DNA from: Alentia gelatinosa
Lineage: Eukaryota; Annelida; Polychaeta; Phyllodocida; Polynoidae
NCBI GenBank assembly: GCA_950022655.1
Contig: OX465582.1
Location: 94,440,704 to 94,504,703 of the forward strand
Direction of reading: 5' to 3'
Length of the DNA stretch: 64,000 bases
Below are positions 10,501-20,247 of this stretch, piece after piece. Position 1 is the stretch's first letter, and each line of letters starts with the position of its first letter. The position numbers and the translations under genes were made by a program. The notes beneath the pieces were generated by a model that searched no databases, had not been told where the DNA came from, and saw nothing but the letters and a program-made list of their open reading frames with translations.

Positions 10501-13500
10501 TAAAATTTCAAAAAAATGTGTGTGGGTAGGTAGTCTGTATTTTGGTGTACGGACCACTGGTCCATACAGTTTTTTTTGTTTTTTTTAAAAGACTTTTATT
10601 TCGGGAATTGTTAAATTACATCAACAATGTCACCGGAATCGGCAAGACAATGCCGTTCTTCCTTCCGGGCCTGCTCACAAATGGCTTACATCTTGATAGC
10701 AAAACATATACTATGTGCCATTTTCGGGCATTCGGTGCTACAGTGTAAATTACTGAGAACAAGATTGAGTTGAGGTAATGTAATGAGATGAGATGAGATG
10801 AGGTAAGCAAGCTGCTAAAATTACAGGTAATCATGGTCTTCAACTACATCATGTATCAGCTTAACAGAGGGATTACATCACTTAAGGACAAAACAGTGTT
10901 GAGTAGTGCAGAGACAGATCCAACCACAATTATTACATATATACATGGGTGATGGGGTACAAGGCCGTTACCCAGATACCAATGTCTTTTTTTACATATG
11001 GGTTGATGGTCAATACATACAGGGACCATTTTGCTTGTGGTTATCGGACTCATAAGTCGTAGAGGAACCAATTCTGACATCAGTTATAATAATTTGTTAC
11101 AACTCGCCTTAAATGTTTATTTTACAATAACAATATCAATACCAGTATCAATACGTAAACAGCAACAGTCAGGTAGAGCATACTTCAGTTGCAAACACAA
11201 ACTGAGTGGGAAAGCTGGGATGTATACCACTGTATTTCAGTTGCAGTCACAATCTGAATAGGTATAGATCACAGAAGAGGGCTGTTGTGCCCTAGACTAA
11301 CTAACTAACAGTGGGCTAAACTTTAATAGAGATTGGGTAATAGTGGCAAGGGGTTGTCGGCCTACGAGAAATTATATGTAGTTGGGGTTATGAAAGCAGT
11401 CATGGTAGTTAAGTTTAGTCTGCAGTTTGAACTCCTTTAGGTTTGAAATATTTGCAAACCTTGGCTTTAGGTTGTTCCAGACTTTAATACCACGAATGTA
11501 AATCGATTTTTCAATTACCGGGTTAACCAATGGGGGTAGTAGAAGCCGAATACACTCGCGATTTCTTGTAGGGAGGTTCCTATTATCTATGAATTCAGGT
11601 GTTTTGGTCAGGGAGTGAGCATAAAAAGTAAGGTGGAGGATACGTCGTTCATCCAAAAAGAGCAGTTTAGAGTTATGGTGCAGTTCAGTAGTGTTATAAA
11701 ACGGATTAGGGCCAAGTCTGACTTTGAAGACACACCTGAGTGCCTTATTTTGTAAAACTTGCAGTTCATGTTTTCCTGCTTGCGTAACTGGCTCATATAT
11801 ATAATCACAGTAATCAAAGTAAGGGAGAATTTTGGTTTTATAAATTTTTAGGGCAGTTGGGATATTGATCCAGTTACGAATTTTTTGCAAAATAAAGATT
11901 TTATCTGAAACTCTTTGAATTACACCTCGTCTATGATCCTTAAAAGCTAGTAAAAAGTCTATATTTAAACCTAAATAATTATATTTTGTAACAATTTCCA
12001 ACGGGTTATCCTTCATGGTTATAACTAGGGGATCATCAGGCGCATTTTGTTTTTTTCCCGAAAAAAGCAAAATTTTAGTTTTCTTTTCGTTTAAAGTCAG
12101 GAGATTATCTTCGCACCATTTTTGTGCTAGAGGGAGAACTATTTTCATGTCTTCAGGGTTATCAGTAGTTATTGTAGTATCGTCAGCATATAATGAAAGT
12201 TTACAAGGTGAGTTCTGCAAGTGGGTGGTAAGACTGTTGATATAAATAAGAAATAGTGTCGGTCCTAATACTGAACCCTGGGGGATACCATATGTTATTG
12301 TTTGAGTGTCAGAGAGTTTATTATTTACAATTGTACGTTGTTTCAGTATTTTTACGTCAGATGCCAAACAGTGTGTATTTACAGTATATACGGCATGGGT
12401 ATATAGTAATACCAGGAATTATTCACAACTATCATATTATGATGTATGAGAGAGAGCGGCAAATAGTGGTAAGTGATTTCAATCCTGGTTAAAGGTGAAA
12501 AGACTCAAGAGTTACAGTAAGTAGGACTACTGGCCAAAATGATTCCTAGGAATTTACCTTGTCTTCCTTTAAAATAATCCGACGAGATTCCCAAGGGCTC
12601 TCGAATATGACAAAATACAGCCACACATTTCAGAGTTTGAACAATCACAGTTATATTTGATTTTATGAGGTCTTCATCGGGGGTTGCATTAGAAATTATG
12701 GAAATATAGAAGATCTATGAACCTCATGAATTTTCCAAGACGAGATTTGTCTTTTATAAAGGACATGATCATTTTCTTTCAGCGTCCCCTTTTATGAAAG
12801 TAATACCTCGAACATATGCGGGTTTGTCAGGTTCCTTCCATGTTCACAGATTAACTACATAAGATCCACTGTTCGAATTGTTCATATTCTGTTTAAAACT
12901 GTTTGTATTGTTCAGCAACGTTTTATTATATGTTGTCGTATCTTGCAAGGTGACCTCATAGGTAGCGAAAATAAACCCTTTGATTCTATTTGCGATTTTT
13001 CTTTTAAAGTATACCAACAGTGGTACCCTATCGAGGAGAACATTAAATTATCCATTACTTCCAGAACAGGATCAACTAGCTTCTCAAAGAGCTAGTCACA
13101 GGACCGACTTGAAATAGAGATGAATAAGTGTACTTCTTGTTTCTTGTTACTGGTCGGTCGGAGGCCAAAGGAGATGTCGCTTTCGCTGGGTCCCAGCAGT
13201 GGCTTCCTCGTTGTAAAACCACTCGGCATTGACTCATGTCGGTCCTGTTTTGTGATTTTGTGAAGTCATTCTCCAACTCGTTTGAATGCTACGTGATATC
13301 ATGGACAGTGTATCTCTAGAGGTTGTATGTCCATGGTGATATTCACTCGGCTGTCGCCTTGTTCATATCACTCCACGTCAAACTCGTGAAGAACGACGAC
13401 TTTGCCCAAAACATGTTGGTTTCTTCTTTTATCCATGGTTAGTGTGGTTAGGGAAAATTCTAAACTACCATTAAAGATACCATCGCATTGAGAACTAGAC

Positions 13501-13682
13501 ATTTGCCTGATTCAAAACAAAATCATCCCCATACACAATAGAGACTGCTCATTGGAAATGATCTAAAGCTGCTACTTGTTATTAATTCTGTTCTTTTTCT
13601 ACGCTTTTCAGAATTCATGATGTTTCTCGACGGGAAAAGACGCCATGCTGACATGACATCGCCAAATACGTCATCAACATGA
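4438..13682 (+). CDS. ACOT9: Acyl-CoA thioesterase 9-like gene, last seven coding exons (5' end outside window)
   Basis: Seen: exons 4438-4505, 5304-5415, 6299-6389, 6833-6918, 8435-8522, 9688-9838 and 13612-13682 join with consistent phase into about 221 residues. Landmarks are KAFVNPLAVTSPEEADF, TEKERLVVHDLFLQTLD, then KRNIHNKIFGGYLMRKAFEL, which opens the second hotdog domain, then YAVDDIIFARPVSIGELL, HETTNVLHFTFTT and the terminal EFMMFLDGKRRH. Order and motifs match animal ACOT9, a mitochondrial double-hotdog thioesterase that hydrolyses acyl-CoA to free acid and CoA. The mitochondrial targeting peptide and first hotdog domain are missing here and must be coded upstream. The exon at 8435 uses a GC donor. 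The antisense recombinase gene lies just upstream, probably within an intron. A non-LTR fragment sits in the last intron. Confidence 0.92.
4614..4744. repeat. G-rich 12-13 bp minisatellite
   Basis: About ten units of GGGAGGGTCCAAT / GGGAGGGTCCAT lie in the first ACOT9-like intron of the window, about 110 bp after the donor. Regular GGG runs make G-quadruplex formation on the plus strand possible. The array produces spurious Gly/Pro-rich frames on both strands. Confidence 0.85.
5304..5415 (+). CDS. ACOT9: ACOT9-like exon b
   Basis: Acceptor GGTAG, donor GTGAGT. It codes for a basic stretch (ARKKRREMCAKLSLL) and TEKERLVVHDLFLQTLDE, equivalent to the ERTTIHEMFLSTLD region of human ACOT9. Confidence 0.88.
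5425..5840. repeat. Dispersed repeat R16, diverged copy
   Basis: The segment CCTACCCCTAATAAAAAACT and a following GTGACATAAAGTG segment are the reverse complement of 41190-41295. GGCATAGATGGGGTAGGATA continues the same family. Another copy is at 52700-52910. Intronic in the ACOT9-like gene. Confidence 0.5.
6020..6118 (+). repeat. tRNA-derived SINE head
   Basis: An A-box-like TTTGCTCAGTGGTA is followed by an anticodon-arm-like GGACTTGTAATCCC with a TGT (Thr-like) anticodon, then a B-box-like GATTTGAGTCC and GCAGCCAC. Stems are degraded and extra bases follow the anticodon arm, so this is a SINE head or tRNA relic, not a functional tRNA. It lies in ACOT9-like intron b-c. Confidence 0.55.
6299..6389 (+). 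CDS. ACOT9: ACOT9-like exon c
   Basis: Acceptor TTGACAG, donor GTGGGT. It codes for AVTFKHPVKKEGSVWMEDT and LLKNVIICFPE, the start of the second hotdog domain. The split Ser codon with exon b is in phase. Confidence 0.88.
6833..6918 (+). CDS. ACOT9: ACOT9-like exon d
   Basis: Acceptor TTTTTCAG, donor GTAGGG. It codes for KRNIHNKIFGGYLMRKAFEL and GWATASVF, the most diagnostic ACOT9 segment (the hotdog helix with the conserved IFGG.LMRKA motif). Confidence 0.93.
7052..7087. repeat. Perfect 36-bp palindrome
   Basis: Two exact arms, TGCTAGCGTAGCAAAAAA and its complement, meet with no loop. It lies in an ACOT9-like intron next to a second, longer inverted repeat (7215-7360). Confidence 0.9.
7215..7362. 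repeat. Interrupted inverted repeat
   Basis: GGAATAGGGAAACCAAG, GAGAGAAAGTCAAA and ATTACTGCC are mirrored by GGCAGTAAT, TTTGACTTTCTCTC and TGGTTTCCCTCTATTCC. The centre is GC-rich (CGGCGGCCAAGGCC). This is a foldback-type element in the intron. Confidence 0.65.
7365..8430. other. ACOT9-like intron d-e, nothing recognised
   Basis: AT-rich intron sequence with scattered short open frames that lack splice context or recognisable motifs. Confidence 0.4.
8435..8522 (+). CDS. ACOT9: ACOT9-like exon e (GC splice donor)
   Basis: Acceptor TTTCCAG. It codes for MQPAVYAVDDIIFARPVSIG and ELLYLSAQ. The donor is CAG followed by GCAAGT, a typical GC-AG site. The frame with the next exon requires this boundary. 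Confidence 0.9.
8905..9030. repeat. R12 family fragment, inverted
   Basis: GAGTAGCGGGTAGTATTTCA and GACATTCGGTCATAGGTATGT are an inverted, diverged version of the R12 end at 9283-9345. The two form a spaced inverted repeat within ACOT9-like intron e-f. Confidence 0.5.
9283..9570. repeat. R12 element with long terminal hairpin
   Basis: Begins ACCTGTGTCCGAATGTCTAT and continues colinearly with 60170-60460. Its right part (9420-9565) is a strong hairpin: GGAAACGTCC, GTTTATCGTTCTCGGTCAGT and TTTCATACGGCCT, each mirrored downstream. Non-autonomous element, class unknown. Confidence 0.7.
9688..9838 (+). CDS. ACOT9: ACOT9-like exon f
   Basis: Acceptor TTGTAG, donor GTGAGT. It codes for VLYTSGTFMQVRVHAEVVD, then HETTNVLHFTFTTDIPTK and VIPKTYA, which are strands of the second hotdog fold and match human ACOT9 closely. 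Confidence 0.93.
10295..10460. repeat. Hairpin MITE family R1, copy 2
   Basis: TATATAGAACGTCCTGACCA at the left is mirrored by TGGTTGGACGTTATATATT at the right. The centre CAAGGTGTTTACGCCGAG matches copy 1. The arms are more diverged than in copy 1, so it is older. Confidence 0.75.
10785..11371 (-). repeat. Probable 3' UTR and tail of the non-LTR element
   Basis: Continues downstream of the reverse-transcriptase ORF on the minus strand. It may end in the short tandem CATCTCATCTCATCTCATT (about 10785-10800 on plus), which would suit a microsatellite-type non-LTR tail. The boundary is inferred, not proven. Confidence 0.4.
11372..12367 (-). mobile_element. 5'-truncated non-LTR retrotransposon reverse transcriptase (jockey/CR1-like group)
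   Basis: A 331-codon uninterrupted frame carries the end of an RT domain: GIPQGSVLGPTLFLIYINSL (palm and motif B region), SLYADDTTI (catalytic YADD), LTLNEKKTKILLFSGKK, YNYLGLNID, and a C-terminal IYKTKILPYFDYCDYIYEPV plus KVWNNLKPRFANISNLKEF region. The endonuclease and N-terminal RT are absent because the element is cut at about 12350, where R20-type repeat sequence begins. This is typical of 5' truncation during target-primed reverse transcription. It lies antisense in the last ACOT9-like intron. The open frame suggests fairly recent insertion. The clade (CR1, Daphne or relatives) cannot be fixed without a tree. Confidence 0.85.
12372..12412. repeat. R20 short repeat
   Basis: GTGTATTTACAGTATATACG followed by GCATGGGTATATAGTAATA. 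The same segment, inverted, is at 35303-35345, and a diverged one is at 4345-4405. The ends resemble those of family R1. Confidence 0.5.
12500..13600. other. ACOT9-like last intron, right part, nothing recognised
   Basis: No convincing coding or repeat structure. It ends in a pyrimidine tract leading to the acceptor at 13611. Confidence 0.4.
13612..13682 (+). CDS. ACOT9: ACOT9-like exon g, terminal, with stop
   Basis: Acceptor CTTTTCAG. It codes for EFMMFLDGKRRHADMTS and a short tail, then TGA at 13680-13682. It is equivalent to the C-terminal ESMLYLDGQRH region of human ACOT9. Confidence 0.9.
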
Positions 13683-13707
13683 CGATACTGACGCCACTCA
13701 TCAACTC

Positions 13708-13713
13708 ATTAAA
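13708..13713 (+). terminator. Possible ATTAAA polyadenylation signal (ACOT9-like)
   Basis: The ATTAAA variant lies 26 bp after the stop codon and upstream of the TTAA element. It is an alternative to the AATAAA signals further on. Weak evidence. Confidence 0.3.
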
Positions 13714-13747
13714 AATAGTAAATTATACTTAATGCATAATCTTTTAA

Positions 13748-14224
13748 AGGCATATCGGACAATTTGGCCTGAAAATCAAGACCCATGTTATTTTCCTTGA
13801 AATTAAATATGATGATCTCTAAGTATTTTAGAGCACATATCTTACTTAAAAATCGGGGGACACCGGGATAGTTTTTGATTTAGAAATCAGTATTATGTTC
13901 CTTTTATGAATATATAGAAATTCTAAAAAGTTGTATCCTCAAACTTTCACAGAATATAGTACATGTATAATAATACCTATTTAAGTTTGAAAAATTCATA
14001 AGTCACCGTCCATGTTTTTAAAGGAATTGAAGAAAACCATATTTCCTATGTAAATCAAACAAATGTAAATTGGACCGTTTTACCTATTAAGATTGGATAA
14101 CTTGTGCAAAACATTAAATATACTCATTTAAATTGGAATGTATCCCAAGATACCGGTTTTAACTTATTATTGACATTATTTCAAAATCATCAGATTGTGC
14201 CACTGTGAACTGTAGGATATGCCT
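13748..14224. mobile_element. Non-autonomous TTAA element R17, copy 1
   Basis: Ends AGGCATATCGGACA and TGTAGGATATGCCT, flanked on both sides by TTAA (13744-13747 and 14225-14228). The same ends and internal CACCG phrases occur at 63484-63832. TTAA target use and terminal inverted repeats suit a piggyBac- or Kolobok-mobilised element. It starts 65 bp after the ACOT9-like stop codon, so it is in or immediately beside the 3' UTR. Confidence 0.75.
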
Positions 14225-14554
14225 TTAAAATGGTACGTGATATATGGTCTCCCCATACGGTTTGTTCTAGCTAATTTTATATTGTTATTATATATTTACA
14301 TTTTGATTTTTTGGACGAATAGTTTGTAGATGTATGGTATTCTAGGTCTAGAATTACCTGTTAGCTCAGGTAAAATTTCACCTATTTTAGGTATTTTATA
14401 TAATGTAATATATTTATTATTACATTGGATTTGTTTGTAAGTCTTTATCGCGTTCATTTCCTGTTATATATGAATACAAGCAATTGAGCTACCCCACAAC
14501 AAAAGTGTATACATATACATTATTTATGGAAGTACAATATCACTCAAGAAGATT

Positions 14555-14577
14555 AATAAACGATTTAACAAAATAAA
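14555..14577 (+). terminator. AATAAA polyadenylation signals downstream of ACOT9-like gene
   Basis: AATAAA occurs at 14555-14560 and 14572-14577. If used, the transcript would carry the TTAA element in an approximately 900-base 3' UTR. Confidence 0.4.
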
Positions 14578-14599
14578 TGAAGTGTTAAGAGGTGTGTGT

Positions 14600-15060
14600 C
14601 GGGTGTCTGTCGGGTGTGTGCTATACATAGCTATCTTGTACAAACCAAAAGCCTACTAAGAAATATAGTGCCAACCTATCTATCCTGCGATTGAAGGTTT
14701 CAGTAATTTGACAGTATCTAATATATTAGATAATCATTTTAAAAGGTTCAGATGGCAGTATTGTTTTTGGTTTTAGTTATTAACGAAAGCTAGTTTTCAT
14801 TCATCTACCTTTTGAAATTACTTACCTTTAGATATTTCATATATATGAGAAACAAACGTGGACTATTTTCTGCACAAGGATTTATTCAAAATGGCCACGC
14901 CATTAGTGTGTGTGGTTAGGTCATGCATGATTCAAATTGTTATGATATTTGATTTACTTGATCTTGGTGTATCCTTTCTAAAGGACGTTTCCTAGATATC
15001 CCTTTTGTTTCTGTTTATGCCATACTACCTCAATCATAACTTACATTTGTGTGCAATTTG
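14600..15060. other. Intergenic, nothing recognised
   Basis: AT-rich sequence with a short GTGTCGGGTGTCTGTCGGGT duplication at about 14590-14620. No gene supported. Confidence 0.4.
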
Positions 15061-15067
15061 GTTGAAT

Positions 15068-15556
15068 GTATTGCCACTCGCCACTTTATTTGAATCCTAA
15101 AAGTATTTTCACGGAAAAAACTGCTGAAGAACTGATGTACAGAAAATGAGATTCAATATAGACCCTCCAGATATTACTTAACTCCCTATTATCGCCTTGG
15201 GTAAGTACAGTTTCTGCTACCGACTGGCTTGCCACATTACAACCGCATAGACCACAGTTTTCCGATTTACAACTGGTGAAACTGAATATGATTTCGAAAT
15301 TACATGTAGAAATAGATGAATTTTCGATTTCTGGCATCAGATTTCCAATTTGAAGGTTTATGAAAACCATTAAACTGCAATGATTGTGGGTTATGGGTCA
15401 AGGGTCTATCACTATACAACGACGGCAACCAGCGAACACCGGATCCCGTAAACAGACTGAATTATGGGATACCTCAAGAGGTAGTGCTCCGAGACATCCC
15501 ACCGCTCTCTCTTATATCTCCAGAGATTGATGCTGATTGGCTTGATTGGCCCTGAC
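15068..15556 (-). repeat. Dispersed repeat R9, copy 1
   Basis: The reverse complement matches 41660-42660 segment by segment: CAATCAGCATC...CTCTGGAGAT, the (GA) tract region, GAGGTATCCCATAAT, CAGTCTGTTTAC, and the block containing ATGCCAGAAAT. It holds a 94-codon minus-strand frame whose start (MPEIENSSISTCNFEIIFSF) recurs in the other copies. Confidence 0.65.
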
Positions 15557-15566
15557 TGGTGTGTAG

Positions 15567-16028
15567 TGTTACTGGAGAACTGGACCCAAAATGAACTTGA
15601 CCCGTAGTTGTCAGAAGAACTCGACCCGTTTTGGATAAATCGATTGGAGAACTCGACCCGTTTCAGATACTTATGAAAAAGACAATTTCATATAGGAGGA
15701 AAGATATGACTAGTTAGAATTCAGAGGAATAAACCAGCTAATACAAAAAATAAGTCCAGTTATGTTTAGTTATTGTTAAGGTTAGGGTTAGGGATAGGCT
15801 TAGGGTTTTTCTGTTTGTTTTCTTCCCCAGATAAAAACAATTTTGAAGCCAAGAAAACATACTACTAAACATAGTATTTATCCGCAGTTGCAATAAGATA
15901 CTTGATTTGCGAAGGTTTAAAAAGGGTTGAGTTTGTTACGGGGCGAGTTCTGCGAACGGGTCGAGTTTGTTATGGGGCGAGTTCTGAAAACGGGTCAAGT
16001 TTGTTACGGGTCGAGTTCTTCCGTCTTC
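15567..16028 (+). mobile_element. R4 transposon with 8-bp target duplication and TTAGGG core, copy 1
   Basis: Flanked by GTGTGTAG at 15559-15566 and 16029-16036. The left end is TACTGGAGAACTGGACCC and the right end is inverted GGGTCGAGTTCTTCCG. It contains repeated GAACTCGACCCG boxes and a small TTAGGG-like tract (15778-15810). Related to 22344-22942, 21640-22085 (inverted) and 62530-62805 (inverted). An 8-bp duplication suits hAT-like or other 8-bp-TSD transposases. No ORF. Confidence 0.75.
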
Positions 16029-16039
16029 GTGTGTAGCAG

Positions 16040-17180
16040 CATCTTCCACATGATTATTAAGGATGACCGTTTTCAATGGTTCCATTAAAAAATAATTCCT
16101 CATGTAATATTGATATACCAACTGCTAAATTACCCAATTCAACCACAGCCCATGATCCCCCACTCAACCTCCGCAGTGACCCATGTAAAAACTTGGGCTT
16201 TTCTTTGATTCCCCACTGAATTTTGTATGTAATGCATAAACCCTGTATTGCAATAATCAATATTTCCATGTTCTTTTCTGACCCCAACTTTCAACCCTGA
16301 GTAACTATGGGTCATGGTAGAGCGAAAATTAGGCATTAGATCAATTTCATATAGTTGTGTTAGGTAGGCCCAGGAAATCTATCTTAGTGTGATGTCTTAT
16401 GTTATGTACTTAATGTCTGTAATCTATCTTTTGAGGTCGTGATTTGTGGTGCTAAGATAAATGAGGACTCTATATATCTACTGTTACAATCCAAAATATC
16501 AGTGTGTGAAACATACTGATTATATCTCCCCCCACGCAGTAAACATGGAGCCAGCATATAATCCTGATCTCGACGTATTCGAGTCAGTCCGGTCATTGCA
16601 ACACTATCTGCAATAAAGCTTGTAATGGGACGAAGCTTTGGAGTCATTCATTAAGCTTACTATTCACAACCGATAGTAACACTACTTATGAGTTGAGTGA
16701 CATGACCAACTAAAAAGAGTGACAAACAGGTAAACCACCTGTAAACCGCTTACACCGTCTTGTTTATTTATCCTGAATGAAAAGAGCTGCAGTTATGGTC
16801 AATAAACCATGTCATTTTATAAAATCTTTAATCCCCCTACTTCGATGTACCATTACCCCCAATAAAGCCATATCAATTTTACTCCCAATTGTCTGTTTTT
16901 GTGGATCATTTCAACTCTACTATATTTATTCTGAGTAAGTCATCAACATTGTTCACTACAATATCTTTAAAAAATTTGCTATACTTTCCCCTTAGATATA
17001 CACATTATAGACATATCTAAAAGAAAAGATAGTATTGAGTCAGTTCAAGTTCGCAACTAGACCCCCGCAATGCGGCTCACCTAATATAAGAATTTATTCC
17101 TGTCCTTACAAGGAAAGTTGGGGAGTAAAACAGTACGGTAGCCCCTAACGATATATCCTATGATATGGCAATCCATTCCA
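16040..17180. other. Intergenic, nothing recognised
   Basis: Several overlapping short frames on the minus strand without motifs. No repeat family assigned. Confidence 0.4.
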
Positions 17181-17189
17181 GAAGATCCA

Positions 17190-17320
17190 TAATGAATACA
17201 ACAAACGTTGGTGTTGTGGACAGGTGGCTCTGCAAACCACTTGGTGGCTCTTCTTGCTTTGCCTTATTTAACGCTTGTGTATTACTATCCACCAACTTTT
17301 CGTGTCTTCAAAACCATCGA
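17190..17320. repeat. R11 hairpin-element fragment
   Basis: CAAACGTTGGTGTTGTGGAC, TGCAAACCACTTGG and GTGTATTACTATCCACCAAC followed by AAAACCATCGATTA match the R11 module seen intact at 53435-53580. Confidence 0.5.
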
Positions 17321-17631
17321 TTACTGAAAATCGTGTTTTGTAACATCGAATATGCATTGTTCTGTATATTTTCTCCAATCTGTAAGTTGAAGGGATCCCT
17401 TGATAGGCATTTCAGCAAAAGAGCCAGTCGCTTTTCAAAAAGATTATATTAATTATGTTGGAAGATGAAAATAATACATGTAACTTCTACCTTTGACAAA
17501 AGGGCAGTGCTCAGTGTATGTTACTAGATAAGCAAGTTGGCCATTGATATCTTTATGAAGTATCAGAAAATTATTTTCTTCATGATATAGAAAATTTAGT
17601 TAACTTTTATTCATTTGATAATTGCTTTCAG

Positions 17632-17688
17632 TGCCCTCCAGACATATACCAAGGGTGCCTTCCGATATCACGAAGTCTTAAATAGTTA
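17632..17688 (+). CDS. Possible orphan terminal exon (unidentified)
   Basis: A good acceptor (TTGCTTTCAG) is followed by a frame reading ALQTYTKGAFRYHEVLNS and a stop, with AATAAA about 60 bp later (17743-17748). It is not in phase with the last ACOT9-like exons and I do not recognise it. It could be chance. Confidence 0.2.
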
Positions 17689-17759
17689 AGTGTCTATAAT
17701 CAAACTCACCGTTGTCATCGTATCACCAATGATAGAAATCCAACTAAATAAACTTGAAT

Positions 17760-18520
17760 CATACAATGGATGCCAGACGATTTCTTTTTATTTCAATGTC
17801 CAACAATAACAGTGAAGGTTCCTCATATCACAGAAATGGAATGTATAACCCGGTTTAGAGAGAAGTACAAAGCTATACTGGATATTTCTTCCAGTTTGAC
17901 TGAATAAAATCACAATAATCTTCACTCCTGATTCCTCACTTTGTGGGGTTAGGAATTAAACGAGAAAGATACTTATTATTTGATTACTAATTGCTAATCC
18001 CTTAATCTTTGTGCAAATCGCACTATCACTAAATGATTGACATGAACAATTTGTTTTAAAATCTTGATGTTATATCACAAGAATGATGGCTTCCAATACA
18101 AATGGAAGATGAATGTAAGGATGACCTTTATGTATTTTTTTTGTAAAGGAAGAACAATTTTAAAGCCATTTTGCAAATTCAGCAATAACTGTTTGCAAGA
18201 TACCATTTTAAGTGCACATTTGTGATTAACTAATAGTCATAACCGGGCCTCATTTACAATATTATTTGCATTGTTTAATCAAGTCAAAGATTTTGCGTAT
18301 TCGACAAGCTTTATCAATACAAAAGCTTGAATATAATTTTTTTCCGCCTCAAACGGAACCCTCCACACCTCCATGAGGAAGTGAGGAAAATGCTCGAGGA
18401 AAGGAGATGATGTTTACCTCATATATGTAATATATGTATAGAATGACAATAAATCATAACATTAAATCTGAAAACATCTAGACTATACATTAGGAATTAA
18501 GCATCCAAAACTTCTGCAGA
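17760..18520. other. Intergenic, nothing recognised
   Basis: AT-rich sequence without supported genes or assigned repeats. Confidence 0.4.
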
Positions 18521-18528
18521 GTTGTTAA

Positions 18529-18749
18529 TGCCGGAGACACACCAAGCGAGAAACGCAGCGAGTTCCGTAATCGCCAACACAAAATGGCTTATATCTGAGC
18601 TTTTATTTCACATTTCACCTGATTATTGCTTCCAAAATGCTAAATTATAGGCAGGAGATATTCCTATGAAATACTTTCTCACATACACGTCATTTTGTGT
18701 TGGCGATTCCAGAAATCGCTGCCTTCACTCGCTTGGTGTGTACCCGGTA
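18529..18749. mobile_element. Non-autonomous TTAA element R2, copy 1
   Basis: TTAA flanks (18525-18528 and 18750-18753). Terminal repeats are CCGGAGACACACCAAGCGAG at the left and its inverted counterpart CTCGCTTGGTGTG at the right. Long sub-terminal complementarity includes CCAACACAAAATGGC and CATTTTGTGTTGGCG. Five copies occur in the window. Confidence 0.8.
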
Positions 18750-18759
18750 TTAAGAACGA

Positions 18760-20060
18760 TAAATGGATATCACTATAACAACTACTTCGATATACGGAGC
18801 CAAATAGAGCTGGGGTTTTTGTAAATGGTATCCCATTTCTCAATGGCACATTGGACACTCCTATTTATACAGATTCAAAGCATAATGAAAAATTATAACA
18901 ACAGAAAGGTGGAACCAACGAATAATGTCTATTATTACTCAAATATAACAGATGCTAACGCCTATAACGTTTTGATCTCGCCAACTATGATATTTATTTA
19001 CTTATGTTATCTGTTAACGTCACTGTATCTAAGCAACTCAGTTTGATCTGAGAGATACTTTAACTAAAAACAAAACACAAGAAATAAATAAATCAGGAAC
19101 AGAAACTCTTATGTTACCAGAATTGTGGATATATCTCAATTCACTTAAACACTGAAAAATCCCTGCCAGTATGAGTAACAAAGATGCTGATTTTATAAAA
19201 CAATATGTGACATAGGTAATAAGACAGGTGATATCTACAGCAGGAATGACATGGAAACCGGAAAGTGGGTAGGAATGGAGCTAGATCTAACAAACAAAGT
19301 GTTTACAAAACCAAATGTATTTAGGTCCAACATCACCGGTTTTTTTAAATTTATTTGTACACCTGATTCAAAATTTGATATGCAGATTATACATGGAGGT
19401 AGGTCCGATGTATCTTATCAGCAGTATACATATAAGGCCCTCTCTTGAGTTTCGAGTGGCATCTTTATGCATATATTCAATATATTGATATTCATTATTT
19501 GATTTAGCCTACTCTGCCCTTTACGAGTACTTTAGCAGAAAATGGTATAGGCCTATATTGGACAAATCGACCGGTCCTAACTATAACCTTTAAATAATTA
19601 TAAACCCCTCTGTAGATATTGAACAGCTGTCAAATATTGTTCTTTGGTTCATTAAATAACTGACAAAGATTTCAGTCCCATGAGTGTCTGTTCTGAGGAA
19701 CGAAGAACGTTTGCGATTAATTAATCACGACCACTGATGATATGCTACATGCATATTCATATTTTAATTCATGATTAAATATGCATAATCAATGTTTGAA
19801 TATACAAATCGATATCCATATTAGGAGATCTTTCTACATATATGAGCAAGTCTGTCGGTGGTTCCAAAATCCCTCTTGCTATATATCATTAACTCCGTAA
19901 AAATATAATTTATTTGTACTTTAATACACAACATGAGAATAGTCATGGCTAGATGGATTATTATGCGTGAACCAGCACGAAGTATTTACTTAGAAAACCT
20001 GAGGTCGGTGCATGAGGATGGGTGGTGAACTGTTGACGTTGGCGAGAAACTCATGAACTA
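18760..20060. other. 3' flank of patatin-like gene, otherwise nothing recognised
   Basis: AT-rich. Contains only the probable polyadenylation signal noted at 19909. Confidence 0.4.
19909..19914 (-). terminator. Probable polyadenylation signal of the patatin-like gene
   Basis: AATAAA on the minus strand, about 160 bp downstream of the stop codon at 20074. Confidence 0.45.
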
Positions 20061-20073
20061 ATCAGCGGTGACG

Positions 20074-20247
20074 TCATACTTGTGTTTCTATGGATACGGG
20101 ACGATGGGCGCAGTTTTGATTCTTTTCAATATGGCGGACGACTCCGGACGGAACGCCGTTTTGGGAAACTCGGCCCTGTTTACCGTGAGAGGCGTTGGCG
20201 TCCTCGGAGTACTCAATGAGAAACCGCCGCACACACTCGTACCCTTG
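20074..20247 (-). CDS. Patatin-like exon 9, terminal, with stop
   Basis: Acceptor TATGTTTCAG. 57 codons: QGYECVRRFLIEYSEDA closes the fold, followed by a Gly/Ser/Asn-rich tail ending HRPVSIETQV and TGA. Confidence 0.85.
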   Translation of the reverse strand, partial: QGYECVRRFLIEYSEDANASHGKQGRVSQNGVPSGVVRHIEKNQNCAHRPVSIETQV

